A DNA stretch of 64,000 bases from Tunturiibacter empetritectus (lineage in GTDB: Bacteria > Acidobacteriota > Terriglobia > Terriglobales > Acidobacteriaceae): assembly GCF_014201375.1 (NCBI RefSeq), contig NZ_JACHDZ010000002.1:666191-730190 (forward strand), in the 5' to 3' direction. Of this stretch, positions 21,691-31,150 are shown piece by piece. The notes beneath the pieces are model-generated. The model saw only the letters and a program-made list of their open reading frames with translations. It was not told the DNA's origin and ran no database searches. Within the stretch, counting starts at the first letter, position 1. Each line of letters begins with the position of its first letter. The position numbers were made by a program, and so were the translations under genes.

Positions 21691-21858
21691 TCAGGTCTGA
21701 CGGCGGTAAAAAAGTCCGGCGGTGAAGAACACGATAGCGACCATAATGGCGAGCCGGGCATGAAGGATGTTATGCAGACGCAGGCTGAGCAGCGCGTCCG
21801 CGAGCCACGCGGCAAAGCCCAGAAACCATATCCAAGCTGTCTTTTGGAAGATCCGCAT
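21691..21858 (-). CDS. Small two-helix membrane protein (55 aa)
   Basis: Unrecognised family, but the frame reads as a coherent small membrane protein: [20 protein letters not shown], then a polar turn with [12 protein letters not shown], then a second helix [22 protein letters not shown] ribosome binding site lies 9 nt upstream of the ATG. It is below usual ORF length cut-offs. Other frames over this stretch look like shadows. It is divergent from ndk, about 100 bp away. Confidence 0.6.
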   Translation of the reverse strand: MRIFQKTAWIWFLGFAAWLADALLSLRLHNILHARLAIMVAIVFFTAGLFYRRQT

Positions 21859-21959
21859 GCAGCCATGCTCCCAGGAGAAGTTGCGGCCAGGGTCGAACGG
21901 GCGAGGTTCGCTGGCCTTGTTCTACACTAAGCAGTAGAGACGCACCTAGGAGAAATACG

Positions 21960-22376
21960 TTGTCACAACGCACATTCAGCATCATCAAGCCGGACGCCGT
22001 TCGTAAGGGCTACTCCGCAGCTATCCTCGCCGAGATTGAAAAGGCAGGATTTAAGATCGTTTCGATCAAACGGCTTTCGATCTCGAAGGCACAGGCCGAA
22101 GGCTTCTACCATGTCCACGCGGCGCGTCCATTCTTCGGCGAACTGACGGAGTTCATGTCGAGCGGACCCATCTTCCCGATGGTGCTCGAGAAGGATAACG
22201 CGATTGCCGATCTGCGCACGTTGATGGGCGCGACCAACCCGGCCCAGGCTGAGGAAGGAACCATCCGCAAGAAGTTTGCCGCCTCGATTGGAGAAAATGC
22301 CATTCATGGTTCGGATGCCGAAGATACCGCGGCGTTTGAGATTGAATATTTTTTCGCCGGTTACGAGCTGAAATAG
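21960..22376 (+). CDS. ndk: Nucleoside diphosphate kinase
   Basis: 138 aa, the standard length. The start is TTG ([17 protein letters not shown] follows), supported by TAGGAG 7 nt upstream and no nearby ATG. The active-site region [16 protein letters not shown] contains the phosphorylated His (IHGSD). Transfers gamma-phosphate among nucleoside triphosphates through phosphohistidine. A TACACT box at 21922 may be its -10. A strong GC hairpin 25 bp after the stop probably ends the transcript. Confidence 0.96.
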   Translation: MSQRTFSIIKPDAVRKGYSAAILAEIEKAGFKIVSIKRLSISKAQAEGFYHVHAARPFFGELTEFMSSGPIFPMVLEKDNAIADLRTLMGATNPAQAEEGTIRKKFAASIGENAIHGSDAEDTAAFEIEYFFAGYELK

Positions 22377-22400
22377 TTTGGTTGATTTGGGACAGGCCGG

Positions 22401-22438
22401 CGGCGGGCGCAATCAGAGTGTTCTGGTCGCGCCCGCCG
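22401..22438 (+). terminator. GC-rich hairpin after ndk
   Basis: Perfect 10-bp stem CGGCGGGCGC / GCGCCCGCCG around an 18-nt loop that itself contains CAGA/TCTG. No U-run follows, so it is a terminator-like or RNA-stabilising hairpin, not a classical intrinsic terminator. Confidence 0.45.
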
Positions 22439-22516
22439 TCTCTGACTTTACGGGCAGTCGTCAAGAGCAGCCATTCCGTTGCTGCCACGGAAGCATAGAC
22501 GGAGAAGGATAGATTG

Positions 22517-23137
22517 ATGGGTGTTGCAGAGCCGCAGTTGAAGTTGCCGAAGAGGCCCTTCAAAGCTTATTTGTTCGATTGTGATGGGACGATTGTTGAC
22601 TCGATGCCGCTGCACTACGTTGCCTGGAAGAGAGTCCTAGCGGAGTGGAGCTGCGAGTTTGGAGAGCAGACGTTCTATGCGTGGGGTGGGATGCCGGTCG
22701 CTGAGATTATCTCTACCTTGAATGTGCGAGACGGTCTTACGATGCCAGTGGAAGAGATAGCAAAGCGCAAGGAAGCGCTATATTTCGAGATTCTCCCAGA
22801 ACTAGGGGCTGTTCCGGAGGTGCTGGAGCATATTGAGTTCAGCTACGGAGATCTCCCGTTTGCAGTGGTGTCGGGGAGTACCCGGGACTCTGTGACGGCT
22901 TCGCTGGATGTGCTGGGACTGCTGGATAAATTTGAGACGCTGGTCTGCGCGGGGGACTATGAGCGAAGCAAACCTGACCCGGAGCCGTTTCTGATTGCGG
23001 CGAAGCGGTTGGGAGTAAAGCCGGAAGACTGCCTCGTCTTTGAAGACACGGAGATGGGGATTCAGGCGGCTACTGCGGCGGGAATGGCATCGGTGAAGAT
23101 CCTGCAGCCGTGGGAGCGAGAGGGCTTTTGTGGCTGA
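22517..23137 (+). CDS. HAD superfamily hydrolase, beta-phosphoglucomutase-like
   Basis: 206 aa. HAD motif I is YLFDCDGTIVDSMPLHYVAW, motif II is VVSGSTRD, motif III is RSKPDPEPF, and motif IV is VFEDTEMGIQAA. An alpha-helical cap lies between motifs I and II, as in subfamily IA phosphatases and beta-phosphoglucomutases. Substrate is probably a small phosphosugar. I use ATG 22517 with GGAGAAGGA upstream instead of the TTG one codon earlier. Stops 22 bp before the end of a minus-strand acetyltransferase remnant. Confidence 0.88.
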   Translation: MGVAEPQLKLPKRPFKAYLFDCDGTIVDSMPLHYVAWKRVLAEWSCEFGEQTFYAWGGMPVAEIISTLNVRDGLTMPVEEIAKRKEALYFEILPELGAVPEVLEHIEFSYGDLPFAVVSGSTRDSVTASLDVLGLLDKFETLVCAGDYERSKPDPEPFLIAAKRLGVKPEDCLVFEDTEMGIQAATAAGMASVKILQPWEREGFCG

Positions 23138-23159
23138 CCATGGCGCGGTCTAGGTTTAC

Positions 23160-23626
23160 TTAAAGTGCTTTGCGGAAGTGAATGCATTGATCGACTATCT
23201 CGAAGCCGAGTGCTTCATGAGCTTTCTGTGAGCTTACGTGGTCGATCCAAGTATCCGAGGCGACCTCCTTGCACCCATGATGACGTGCCCAATCTTCAGT
23301 AGCGCGCATCAGAGCTTTGCCGATGCCGTGACCTCGGAAGCCCTCATGAACAAACCAGCCCTCGACAAATCCAACGGGTTGTGAGGTGTCGCAGCCGTCG
23401 GCGTGGGAGCGCAGACCTGCGCCTGAAGAAAGCCGGTGAGCGCTCCTTCCTCATCGAGCGAAACAAAAAATGTCGAGGGGAGCGCTCCGCAAAGACCAGA
23501 GCACAGAAGGACGTCGACTTCCTTGCGATGTTCTTCTATCGATGTCTCTGGCCACAATTGCGAACACATCTTTGCTATCGCGTCTTGATCTGAAAGCTGA
23601 GCTCGCCGAATGCTGAAACCGGACAT
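23160..23626 (-). pseudogene. GNAT acetyltransferase, AAC(6')-like, broken by a frameshift
   Basis: The first ~68 codons (MSGFSIRRAQLSDQDAIAKM, then CSQLWPETSIEEHR) are the N-terminus of an aminoglycoside 6'-N-acetyltransferase-like GNAT protein. Within CTGCGCCTG (23417-23425) two extra bases shift the frame. In the other frame the protein continues as AGLRSHADGCDTSQPVGFVE, GWFVHEGFRGHGIGKALM (acetyl-CoA loop) and ends IVDQCIHFRKAL at 23160. Both halves look well conserved, so the break is recent or a sequencing error in a GCGC repeat. As written the protein would end after 105 residues. Confidence 0.8.
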
Positions 23627-23891
23627 ATTGACCCTTTAGAGAGAGGTTGAGATTGCGGCGTCTCTACTCGCGGACTAATGCTGTCCAGGTAAGCGAGCGG
23701 AAGGACGAAGAGATTTCTATTTTGCCCGGTCGCGACCGCGCTCCTGCGATTGACTTCGAAGCTCCATCTTACCGCTGTTTCGCGCGTGAGCAGGGCTTCA
23801 CGTATAGTGGCGAGGGCAGTTGAAGCGAAGAATATTCTGCGGCAAACCGGCCAATATTTTGGATGCCAGGCAGGAAAAGTGATGAGGGAGA

Positions 23892-25001
23892 ATGACGATG
23901 AGATGGCTAAAGATTATGCTGCTTAGCATGACAACTGCGATGGCGGCACACGGCTCGGTAACGAAGACTCCATTTGGGACAACCCCGGATGGTACGGCAG
24001 TGGATCTTTACACGCTGAAGAGCGAAGGCATCGAGGCCAGCGTAATGACCTTCGGGGCTCGCGTGGTTTCGATCAAGACGCCGGATCGCGACGGGAAGAT
24101 GGCCGATGTGGTGCTTGGCTACAGCGCGCTGGATAGTTACGTTGCGGATAAGTCGACCTACTTTGGAGCGATCGTTGGGCGCTATGGGAATCGCATTGCG
24201 TTCGGAAAGTTTTCGCTCGATGGCCATCAGTATCAGATTCCAACGAACAATGGCGCCAACTCGCTGCATGGCGGCACCGTCGGTTTCGATCGCCTGGTGT
24301 GGAAGGGGCGAGCCATCGCGGATGGAGTGGAGATGACGCTGGTGAGCAAGGATGGCGATCAGGGATATCCAGGAACGTTGACGGTGCACGTGCGCTACAC
24401 GGTTCATCATGGTGCATTGCGCATCGACTATAGCTCCTCGACCGATAAAGACACGGTCCTTAATCTCACCAATCACTCGTACTTCAATCTTTCAGGCGAT
24501 CCGAAGAAGACCATTCTTGACGAGCAGATTATGATTCCGGCAGACCAGTACACGCCGGTGAATGCGAGTCAGATCCCTACGGGTGAGTTGGCTTCGGTAG
24601 AGGGCACGCCGTTCGATTTTCGCAAGTCTACTGTGATTGGCGCACGGATGAACGAAGACAATGAACAGCTGAAGATCGGCGGCGGTTATGATCACAACTG
24701 GGTGCTGCGCGGCAAGAATGGGGACGTAAAGACAGCGGCCCGAGTCTACGATCCTGCGAGCGGACGTGTTTTGACTGTGACGACAACCGAGCCGGGAGTT
24801 CAGTTTTACACCGGCAATTCACTCAATGGTGCGGCGTATGGCAGCGCGCAGCAGAGCAATGCTAAGAACACCGCGCTCTGTCTGGAGACGCAGCACTTTC
24901 CCGATTCGCCGAATCATCCTTCCTTTCCGACCACGGAGTTGAAGCCGGGCGAAGTGCGTCACAGCACGACGACCTTTACTTTTTCTACACAGGCGAAATA
25001 A
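23892..25001 (+). CDS. galM: Secreted aldose 1-epimerase
   Basis: 369 aa galactose mutarotase that interconverts alpha and beta anomers. A signal peptide (residues 1-21) indicates export. Family features: YGNRIAFGKFSLDG, the catalytic His in NGANSLHGG and NLTNHSYFNLSG, and the catalytic Glu in CLETQHFPDSPN. Start has GAGGGAG upstream. The 265-bp gap before it, shared with the divergent GNAT remnant, shows no clear element. It is followed 54 bp later by the CoA-transferase genes, with no functional link apparent. Confidence 0.92.
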   Translation: MTMRWLKIMLLSMTTAMAAHGSVTKTPFGTTPDGTAVDLYTLKSEGIEASVMTFGARVVSIKTPDRDGKMADVVLGYSALDSYVADKSTYFGAIVGRYGNRIAFGKFSLDGHQYQIPTNNGANSLHGGTVGFDRLVWKGRAIADGVEMTLVSKDGDQGYPGTLTVHVRYTVHHGALRIDYSSSTDKDTVLNLTNHSYFNLSGDPKKTILDEQIMIPADQYTPVNASQIPTGELASVEGTPFDFRKSTVIGARMNEDNEQLKIGGGYDHNWVLRGKNGDVKTAARVYDPASGRVLTVTTTEPGVQFYTGNSLNGAAYGSAQQSNAKNTALCLETQHFPDSPNHPSFPTTELKPGEVRHSTTTFTFSTQAK

Positions 25002-25055
25002 CGATTCGCCCGAACGCGGCGTGTGCGCTTCCGCCGCATGTGAGGTTTTTATCCG

Positions 25056-25760
25056 ATGAATAAAGTTGTTCCGACAGCAGACGACGCTGTGGTAGATATT
25101 GCGCCAGGTTCTACGATCATGCTTGGCGGCTTTGGCCTTTGCGGGATCCCAGAGAACCTGATCGCCGCCTTAGTGAAGCGCAGGATTACCGGACTGCACA
25201 CGATAAGCAACAACATGGGCGTTGACGGCTTTGGCATGGGGTTGATGTTGGAGGCAGGCATGATCGCCTCGCACATCGGCAGCTACGTTGGCGAAAACCG
25301 CCGGCTGGAGGCTCTGGTGTTGAAGGGGGAGTTGGATCTAACCCTGATTCCGCAAGGGACGCTCGCGGAACGGATTCGCGCAGGCGGCGCAGGTATCCCG
25401 GCGTTCTATGTGCCGACAGGTTTAGGTACGGTTGTGGCCGAGGGCAAAGAGACACGCAAGATTGGCGACAGAACTTATGTACTTGAACAGGCGCTTCATG
25501 CAGACGTTGCACTGATCAAAGCCTGGAAGGGAGACCGGTTGGGGAATCTGGTCTATCGGAAGACGGCGAGGAACTTTAATCCGGCGATGGCGGCTGCCGC
25601 GAAGGTAACGATCGCGGAGGTCGAGGTGCTGGTTGAGCCGGGTGAGCTTGATCCGGATCACATCGTTACTCCAGGAATTTATGTAAACCGCATTGTGGTG
25701 GGTGCGGCCTATCGAAAACCGATCGAGTCGAAGTTTATTCAGTCCGGAGGTGCGTTATGA
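25056..25760 (+). CDS. scoA: 3-oxoacid CoA-transferase subunit A
   Basis: 234 aa alpha subunit of a family I CoA transferase. GLCGIPENLIAAL is the family signature near residue 30, followed by ISNNMGVDGFGMG and the GTLAERIRAGGAGIPAFYVP segment. With subunit B it moves CoA from succinyl-CoA to acetoacetate or a similar 3-oxoacid in the cytoplasm. Overlaps scoB by four bases (ATGA), ensuring coupled translation. Confidence 0.93.
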   Translation: MNKVVPTADDAVVDIAPGSTIMLGGFGLCGIPENLIAALVKRRITGLHTISNNMGVDGFGMGLMLEAGMIASHIGSYVGENRRLEALVLKGELDLTLIPQGTLAERIRAGGAGIPAFYVPTGLGTVVAEGKETRKIGDRTYVLEQALHADVALIKAWKGDRLGNLVYRKTARNFNPAMAAAAKVTIAEVEVLVEPGELDPDHIVTPGIYVNRIVVGAAYRKPIESKFIQSGGAL

Positions 25761-26422
25761 CAGGGAAGGAGCGCATTGCACGGCGGATTGCGCGAGAGTT
25801 TCATGATGGGTTTTATGTGAATCTCGGCATCGGACTGCCAACGATGATCGCGGGATATGTGCCTGCAGGAATCGATGTTATGTTTCAGTCGGAGAATGGA
25901 ATGCTGGGTGTTGGTGAGCCTCCGACCGATGAGTGCGCTGACCCTGACCTTATCAATGCAGGGAAGCAGCCGGTGACAGAACTGCCGGGGTGTTCGTTTT
26001 TTGCGAGTGAGGAATCGTTCGCGATGATCCGCGGCGGTCACATGGATATGAGCATTCTTGGGGCGATGCAGGTGGACGAGCAGGGCAATCTTGCCAACTG
26101 GACGATTCCGGGAAAGATGGTGAAGGGCATGGGGGGCGCGATGGATCTGGTTGCGGGAGCGCGTCGAGTGATCGTTGCCATGGAACATCAGACGAAGGAT
26201 GGAGCTTCGAGGATTTTGAAGGAGTGCACGCTCCCGCTGACTGGACAGAGTGTTGTGCACGATATTGTGACGGAGCTTTGCTGGATTCGGGTGACCGCTG
26301 AAGGGCTGGTGTTGACCGAAGTCGTGGAAGGCATGAACGTCGCTGAAGTTCAGGCGCGGACCGAGGCGAAGCTTCTGGTCTCTCCGGATCTATGCGTGAT
26401 GACTGTCGATGCGCTGGTCTAG
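25757..26422 (+). CDS. scoB: 3-oxoacid CoA-transferase subunit B
   Basis: 221 aa beta subunit. The catalytic Glu that forms the CoA thioester lies in [11 protein letters not shown] (near residue 50). The glycine-rich [10 protein letters not shown] and the [17 protein letters not shown] segments match the family. Starts within the scoA stop codon. The two subunits together form ketone-body/short-chain acyl metabolism; the acceptor acid cannot be decided from sequence. Confidence 0.93.
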   Translation: MTGKERIARRIAREFHDGFYVNLGIGLPTMIAGYVPAGIDVMFQSENGMLGVGEPPTDECADPDLINAGKQPVTELPGCSFFASEESFAMIRGGHMDMSILGAMQVDEQGNLANWTIPGKMVKGMGGAMDLVAGARRVIVAMEHQTKDGASRILKECTLPLTGQSVVHDIVTELCWIRVTAEGLVLTEVVEGMNVAEVQARTEAKLLVSPDLCVMTVDALV

Positions 26423-26504
26423 TCAAGTATCCGATTGCGAGATCACTCTTTGACGTTGACGCGAGTGCGACATCTGTGCGGTTTCGTTGTGGTATAACGA
26501 AATC

Positions 26505-26690
26505 TATCTCGGGTGCCCACCAGGGCATAACAGGGAAGTCCGGTGAAGAGCCGGCGCGGTTCCGCCACTGTAAGTGAGGAAAGCTGCTTTGAAGTACCAC
26601 TCGGCCGATGGCTGGGGAAGGTAAAGCGGTGTGCAGAGTTTCTGCAACCTCCAAGCCAGGAGACCTACCCGAGAGTACCGGCAGACTTCT
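26505..26690 (+). promoter_or_regulatory. Cobalamin (B12) riboswitch
   Basis: Contains the conserved blocks in order: CGGGTGCC (P2 side), ACAGGGAAGTCCGGTGAAGA, GCCGGCGCGGTTCCGCCACT, and the B12-box AAGCCAGGAGACC at 26653. It lies in the 369-bp gap ahead of the ferredoxin-CobN gene. A TATAAC box at 26493-26498 fits as the -10 of the transcript. Known B12 riboswitches lower expression when cobalamin is plentiful; about 100 nt remain between the B12-box and the TTG start. Confidence 0.93.
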
Positions 26691-26791
26691 GCGGAGAACA
26701 GGAAGTTGCATGATTGTTATTTCCATACAGTTTCGTATTTTGTCTTTCTGCCTCCAACCTGCTGCCATGGCATCAGAAAGAGGTGTGAGTC

Positions 26792-29700
26792 TTGACTGAC
26801 ATGCATCGCCAACGCGTAGTACGGGCGGATGGGCGGCCCGTGAATATCGTGCAGCGGCGCGCGCACCTCTCCTATTGTTTTTCAGGATGCTGTTGCGGAA
26901 GGACGGAGCGCGGTTATGCGCAGGTCCCGGTCGAAACGTATAAAGAAGAGTGGACTCGCCGGAAGATGCGCAATACGGTCCATCTGACGAAGGCTGGATG
27001 CCTCGGGCCGTGCGTGCTGTCGAATGTTGCGAGTCTGGTCTTTGATGGGCGATCGGTGTGGTTTCACTCAGTCAACAGTCCCTGGCAGGTGAAGCAGATA
27101 TTTGAGTACATCGATGCGATGTTGGAAGCAGATCGCTTTTTGCAACCGCCCGAAGAACTGCTTGAGTACGTTTTCAGCTTCTATGACTGGGACGTGCGAC
27201 CTTCGGTTCCAGCCTCGATTGTTGCTGAGAGCGTACCGCCAGAGGTGCACGGCATAGCGCTCTTGACGCACGCAGATACCGACCTGATGACTCTTCAGAA
27301 CGCGCGCGCAGCACTTCCCACAGATTTGGATGTTTTTCCTTATTCGCTGAACGGCTTGCGCAGCGAGGAACAGATGGTGGCGCTGCTAGAGGGAACCTTG
27401 GCGCGCATTCAGATTATTGTGTTGCGTTTGCATGGGCCATTGAACTCTGTCGCCGGATTCTCTCTTCTTCGCTCCAAATGCATTACGCAGAACCGACACC
27501 TCGTTGTGGTGAGCGGTACCGGGGAGATGAATCCAGAGTTTCTCAGTGCAGGGACCGTCGATCCGGATGTAGTCGCGTCTGTGACGACTTATCTTGAGCG
27601 CGGTGGAACATCGAATCTTGTGGAATGCGTGAAGTTTTTGTCCGACCGCCTCCTGATGACCGGGCACGGCTATGAGAAGCCTACGACTCCCTCAGAGCAC
27701 GGAATTTATATGCAAGATTTAGAGCATGCGGAGTATGAAGACTGGCAGCAACGCGCAGATCCTGCGAAGCCCACTGTAGCCATCCTGTTTTATCGCGCTC
27801 ATATTCTTAGTGGGAATACTGCATTCGTTGACGCTCTCGCTGAAGCACTGGAGTCTCATGGCTTGAATGCGCTCTGCGTCTTCACATCGAGCATGAAGGC
27901 TCTGGAGGATGGTTTTCCGGCGGCGCTTAGACTGGTGGAGCGACGCGTCAATGTGCTTATCACTACGTTATCTTTTGCATTGGGTGAGATAAATACCGGT
28001 GATGTAACACTCGCTGGTGAGAATATTTCGATCCTGGAGCGGTTGGGAGTTCCGGTTATTCAGGCGATCCCAAGCGGGATGCCAAGAGGAAACTGGGAGA
28101 TCTCGCGCCGCGGCTTAAATGCACTCGACACGGCGATCAATGTAGCGCTCCCGGAGTTTGATGGCCGCATCATCTCCGTCCCGGTTTCGTTTAAGGAACG
28201 GGGAAGTGCTCAATCCGGGGATCTCTATGTTCCTCACCATGAGCGTGCAGATCGAGTGGCCGGAATCGCTGTCCGGCTTGCGAGGCTCCAGACTCTGTCC
28301 AATCCTTACAAGCGTGTCGCGTTTGTCCTTACAAACTCCTCGACCAAGGCTGCGCAGGTAGGAAATGCAGTTGGTCTCGATTCGCCGGCGAGTTTACTGA
28401 ATCTGCTTCGCGCCATGAAGGGACGCCGGTATATTGTCGGAGATCTGCCGGAGTCGGCCGATGATCTGATTCACGACCTTCTTTCGCGTGGAACATACGA
28501 CGACGCACATCCCCTCGATGGGCAACGCGCTCATCGATACTCGCGCAAGCTGTATCGGCGACGTTTCGAGCGCTTTCCTGATGTTCCGCAGAAACGAATG
28601 AAGGATATGTGGGGGCAGCCCGCTGATCGCGGGTATACGCTGCGGTCGTCTTTGCCGAAGATTGATAAGAAGCTGATGAGCGAGGTTGCAACCAAGATTG
28701 CCGCGATGAACTTTGAACCATTTAGCGATAGTGAAGACTACTTGTTTGCAGCAATGCATCTTGAAAACGCGCTGATTGCGATCCAGCCGCCGCGAGGATA
28801 CGGGCTTAATCCCGATGCCATTTATCACACTCCTGATCTTCCGCCGACTCATCATTACACGGCGTTCTACCAATGGCTGGGGACTTCCGTGGAGAATGGT
28901 GGATGGGGCGCCGATGCGATCGTACATGTTGGAAAGCATGGAACCCTCGAATGGCTGCCTGGAAAATCTGTTGGTCTGTCGGAGGAGTGCTTTCCAGATC
29001 TACTACTCGAAGACATGCCGCTAATCTACCCGTTCATCATCAATGATCCTGGAGAGGGGAGTCAGTCGAAGCGAAGAGGTCATGCGGTGATTGTGGATCA
29101 TCTAACACCACCCATGACGAGTGCAGAGACCTACGGACCGCTCGCGGCACTGAATCAATTGGTGAATGAGTACTACGCGGTAGAAAAGCTGGATGCGTCG
29201 AAACTGCCTTTCATTCAACAGCAGATCTGGGAATTGATTCAGGATGCGAACCTGAAAGCGGATCTCGATTTAAAAAATCTGCTGTCGCGTGACCATGGCG
29301 ATCATAAACATGATTGGGATGACGAACTCACGCCCGAGGGAGTTCCGGTCACGCTGGCGGAGATGAGCGGAAGCGAGGTTGCCCATCTAATCGAAGACAT
29401 CGATGGGTATCTGTGCGAACTCGGCATGGCGCAGATACGCGATGGTCTGCACATTCTTGGCAACATGCCACCGCTTCCGGAGATGCTTCGATCGATGACT
29501 CGACTGGAGAACGTAGGTTCACCCAGCCTGCTTGGTGCGATCGCCCGCAATCTTCAATTTGATTATCGCGAACTTCTCGACGCTCCGGGAAAGAAGCTGG
29601 ATGTCGCTATTACTCTGTCTGACACCGTTTGTTACGCAAATGCTGACGTCCTCGATGTGCTGGATCGAATGGCTCTAAGCCTCTATACGAAACTTGAAGA

Positions 29701-31150
29701 GCTTGGCTTCGGTGTTGATCGTCTGGAAGAGTTGCAGCACGGCATCGTCGGATGTGCTTCGGACGAGGTCTCGAGTGCGCTCACGTTCGCCTGCCTGCAG
29801 ATTGTTCCAAATCTTGAGCGAGCAGGCGAAGAGGTAGAGCATGTTCTTGATGCTTTGGAAGGCCGCTATATCCCTGCGGGCCCGGCTGGTGCGCCGACAC
29901 GTGGTATGGCACATATCCTTCCGACGGGTCGAAACTTCTATGCGGTCGACCCACGCGCCCTGCCATCTGAAGCTGCGTGGCGCGTAGGTCAGCAGCTCGC
30001 TTGCGAGGCGATAGAGCGTTATCGTGCCGAAGAAAACCAGTACCCCGAGACAGTCGGGCTCAGCGCGTGGGGTACTTCGCAGATGCGTACGCACGGTGAC
30101 GACGTAAGCGAGGTTCTGGCGTTACTCGGTGTGCAGCCGGTATGGAATAAACAGTCCAGGCGTCCGGAAGGAATCATTTTGATTCCATTGGAAAAGCTCG
30201 GCAGGCCGCGCGTAGATGTCACACTTCGTATCAGCGGTTTTTTCCGGGATGCGTTTCCTCATCTTATTGACATGATCGATGACGCGGTCGCGCTCGTCAT
30301 TCAGCAGGATGAACCGCTGGAGATGAACTTTCCTAAAAAACATTATCTGCTGGATCTTGAAAAAAATAGTGATCAGGGAGCCGAAGAGGCGGAGGCTTCT
30401 GCGCGATTCAGAATATTCGGTGCGAAGCCAGGTACTTATGGAGCGGGCATTCAAGCCCTGATGGAGACACATCACTGGAAGACGGACGGGGATATCGCGC
30501 AGGTGTTTCTCGAATGGGGCGGCTATGCGTATGGCAAGTCGGCGAATGGCGTGGACGCGCGCAACGTCTTTGCCGAGCGGTTGAAGAGTGTTCAGGTTGC
30601 GTTACATAACCAAGACAATCGCGAACATGACATCTTTGACTCTGATGATTATTTTCAGTTTCACGGCGGTATGGTGGCTACCATCCGTGCTCTCACAGGA
30701 GTACAGCCGAAGGCCTACTTCGGCGATAGCTCCCGTCCTGATGCAGTCCGCGTTCGCGATCTGCGCGAAGAGGCTCTGCGTGTCTATCGCTCGCGTGTCA
30801 TCAACCCGAAGTGGATCGAGAGTGTCAAGCGTCACGGTTACAAAGGTGGGCTGGAGCTAACCGCGACGGTCGACTATATCTTCGGTTTCGATGCGACGGC
30901 ACATATAGCTCCAGATTTTGTCTATGAAGGACTCGCACAAGAGTATGTGCTTAACCGTGAGACACAGAGCTTTCTGAAACAGTCAAATCCGTGGGCGTTG
31001 AATGCGATCGCCGAACGTTTGCTCGAAGCAAAGGAACGTGGGCTTTGGGAAGACGTTAACCCTGAGACGCTCGACGCCCTTCGTGAAGTCTTGCTCGACA
31101 GCGAAACGTTGTTGGAAGCACGCGGTGAGACTAGCAGGAGCACAGTATGA
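26792..31150 (+). CDS. cobN: CobN/BchH-type chelatase large subunit with N-terminal [2Fe-2S] ferredoxin domain
   Basis: 1452 aa. Residues about 20-110 are a thioredoxin-like [2Fe-2S] ferredoxin with Cys29, Cys33-35, Cys70 and Cys74 (KAGCLGPC). The remaining ~1300 residues are the porphyrin/corrin-binding CobN-ChlH subunit, with HVGKHGTLEWLPGKSVGLS and the C-terminal VHGGMVA-like FQFHGGMVATIRALTG segment. Control by a B12 riboswitch points to cobalt insertion in cobalamin synthesis. The start is TTG, backed by AGAGGTG 7 nt upstream; an ATG three codons later lacks this spacing. Overlaps the ChlI/ChlD gene as ATGA. Confidence 0.92.
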   Translation: MTDMHRQRVVRADGRPVNIVQRRAHLSYCFSGCCCGRTERGYAQVPVETYKEEWTRRKMRNTVHLTKAGCLGPCVLSNVASLVFDGRSVWFHSVNSPWQVKQIFEYIDAMLEADRFLQPPEELLEYVFSFYDWDVRPSVPASIVAESVPPEVHGIALLTHADTDLMTLQNARAALPTDLDVFPYSLNGLRSEEQMVALLEGTLARIQIIVLRLHGPLNSVAGFSLLRSKCITQNRHLVVVSGTGEMNPEFLSAGTVDPDVVASVTTYLERGGTSNLVECVKFLSDRLLMTGHGYEKPTTPSEHGIYMQDLEHAEYEDWQQRADPAKPTVAILFYRAHILSGNTAFVDALAEALESHGLNALCVFTSSMKALEDGFPAALRLVERRVNVLITTLSFALGEINTGDVTLAGENISILERLGVPVIQAIPSGMPRGNWEISRRGLNALDTAINVALPEFDGRIISVPVSFKERGSAQSGDLYVPHHERADRVAGIAVRLARLQTLSNPYKRVAFVLTNSSTKAAQVGNAVGLDSPASLLNLLRAMKGRRYIVGDLPESADDLIHDLLSRGTYDDAHPLDGQRAHRYSRKLYRRRFERFPDVPQKRMKDMWGQPADRGYTLRSSLPKIDKKLMSEVATKIAAMNFEPFSDSEDYLFAAMHLENALIAIQPPRGYGLNPDAIYHTPDLPPTHHYTAFYQWLGTSVENGGWGADAIVHVGKHGTLEWLPGKSVGLSEECFPDLLLEDMPLIYPFIINDPGEGSQSKRRGHAVIVDHLTPPMTSAETYGPLAALNQLVNEYYAVEKLDASKLPFIQQQIWELIQDANLKADLDLKNLLSRDHGDHKHDWDDELTPEGVPVTLAEMSGSEVAHLIEDIDGYLCELGMAQIRDGLHILGNMPPLPEMLRSMTRLENVGSPSLLGAIARNLQFDYRELLDAPGKKLDVAITLSDTVCYANADVLDVLDRMALSLYTKLEELGFGVDRLEELQHGIVGCASDEVSSALTFACLQIVPNLERAGEEVEHVLDALEGRYIPAGPAGAPTRGMAHILPTGRNFYAVDPRALPSEAAWRVGQQLACEAIERYRAEENQYPETVGLSAWGTSQMRTHGDDVSEVLALLGVQPVWNKQSRRPEGIILIPLEKLGRPRVDVTLRISGFFRDAFPHLIDMIDDAVALVIQQDEPLEMNFPKKHYLLDLEKNSDQGAEEAEASARFRIFGAKPGTYGAGIQALMETHHWKTDGDIAQVFLEWGGYAYGKSANGVDARNVFAERLKSVQVALHNQDNREHDIFDSDDYFQFHGGMVATIRALTGVQPKAYFGDSSRPDAVRVRDLREEALRVYRSRVINPKWIESVKRHGYKGGLELTATVDYIFGFDATAHIAPDFVYEGLAQEYVLNRETQSFLKQSNPWALNAIAERLLEAKERGLWEDVNPETLDALREVLLDSETLLEARGETSRSTV

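Noticed and set aside
21586..21930. 114-codon + strand frame ahead of ndk
   Set aside because: Reads as polar low-quality sequence and overlaps the better supported 55-aa membrane protein on the other strand.
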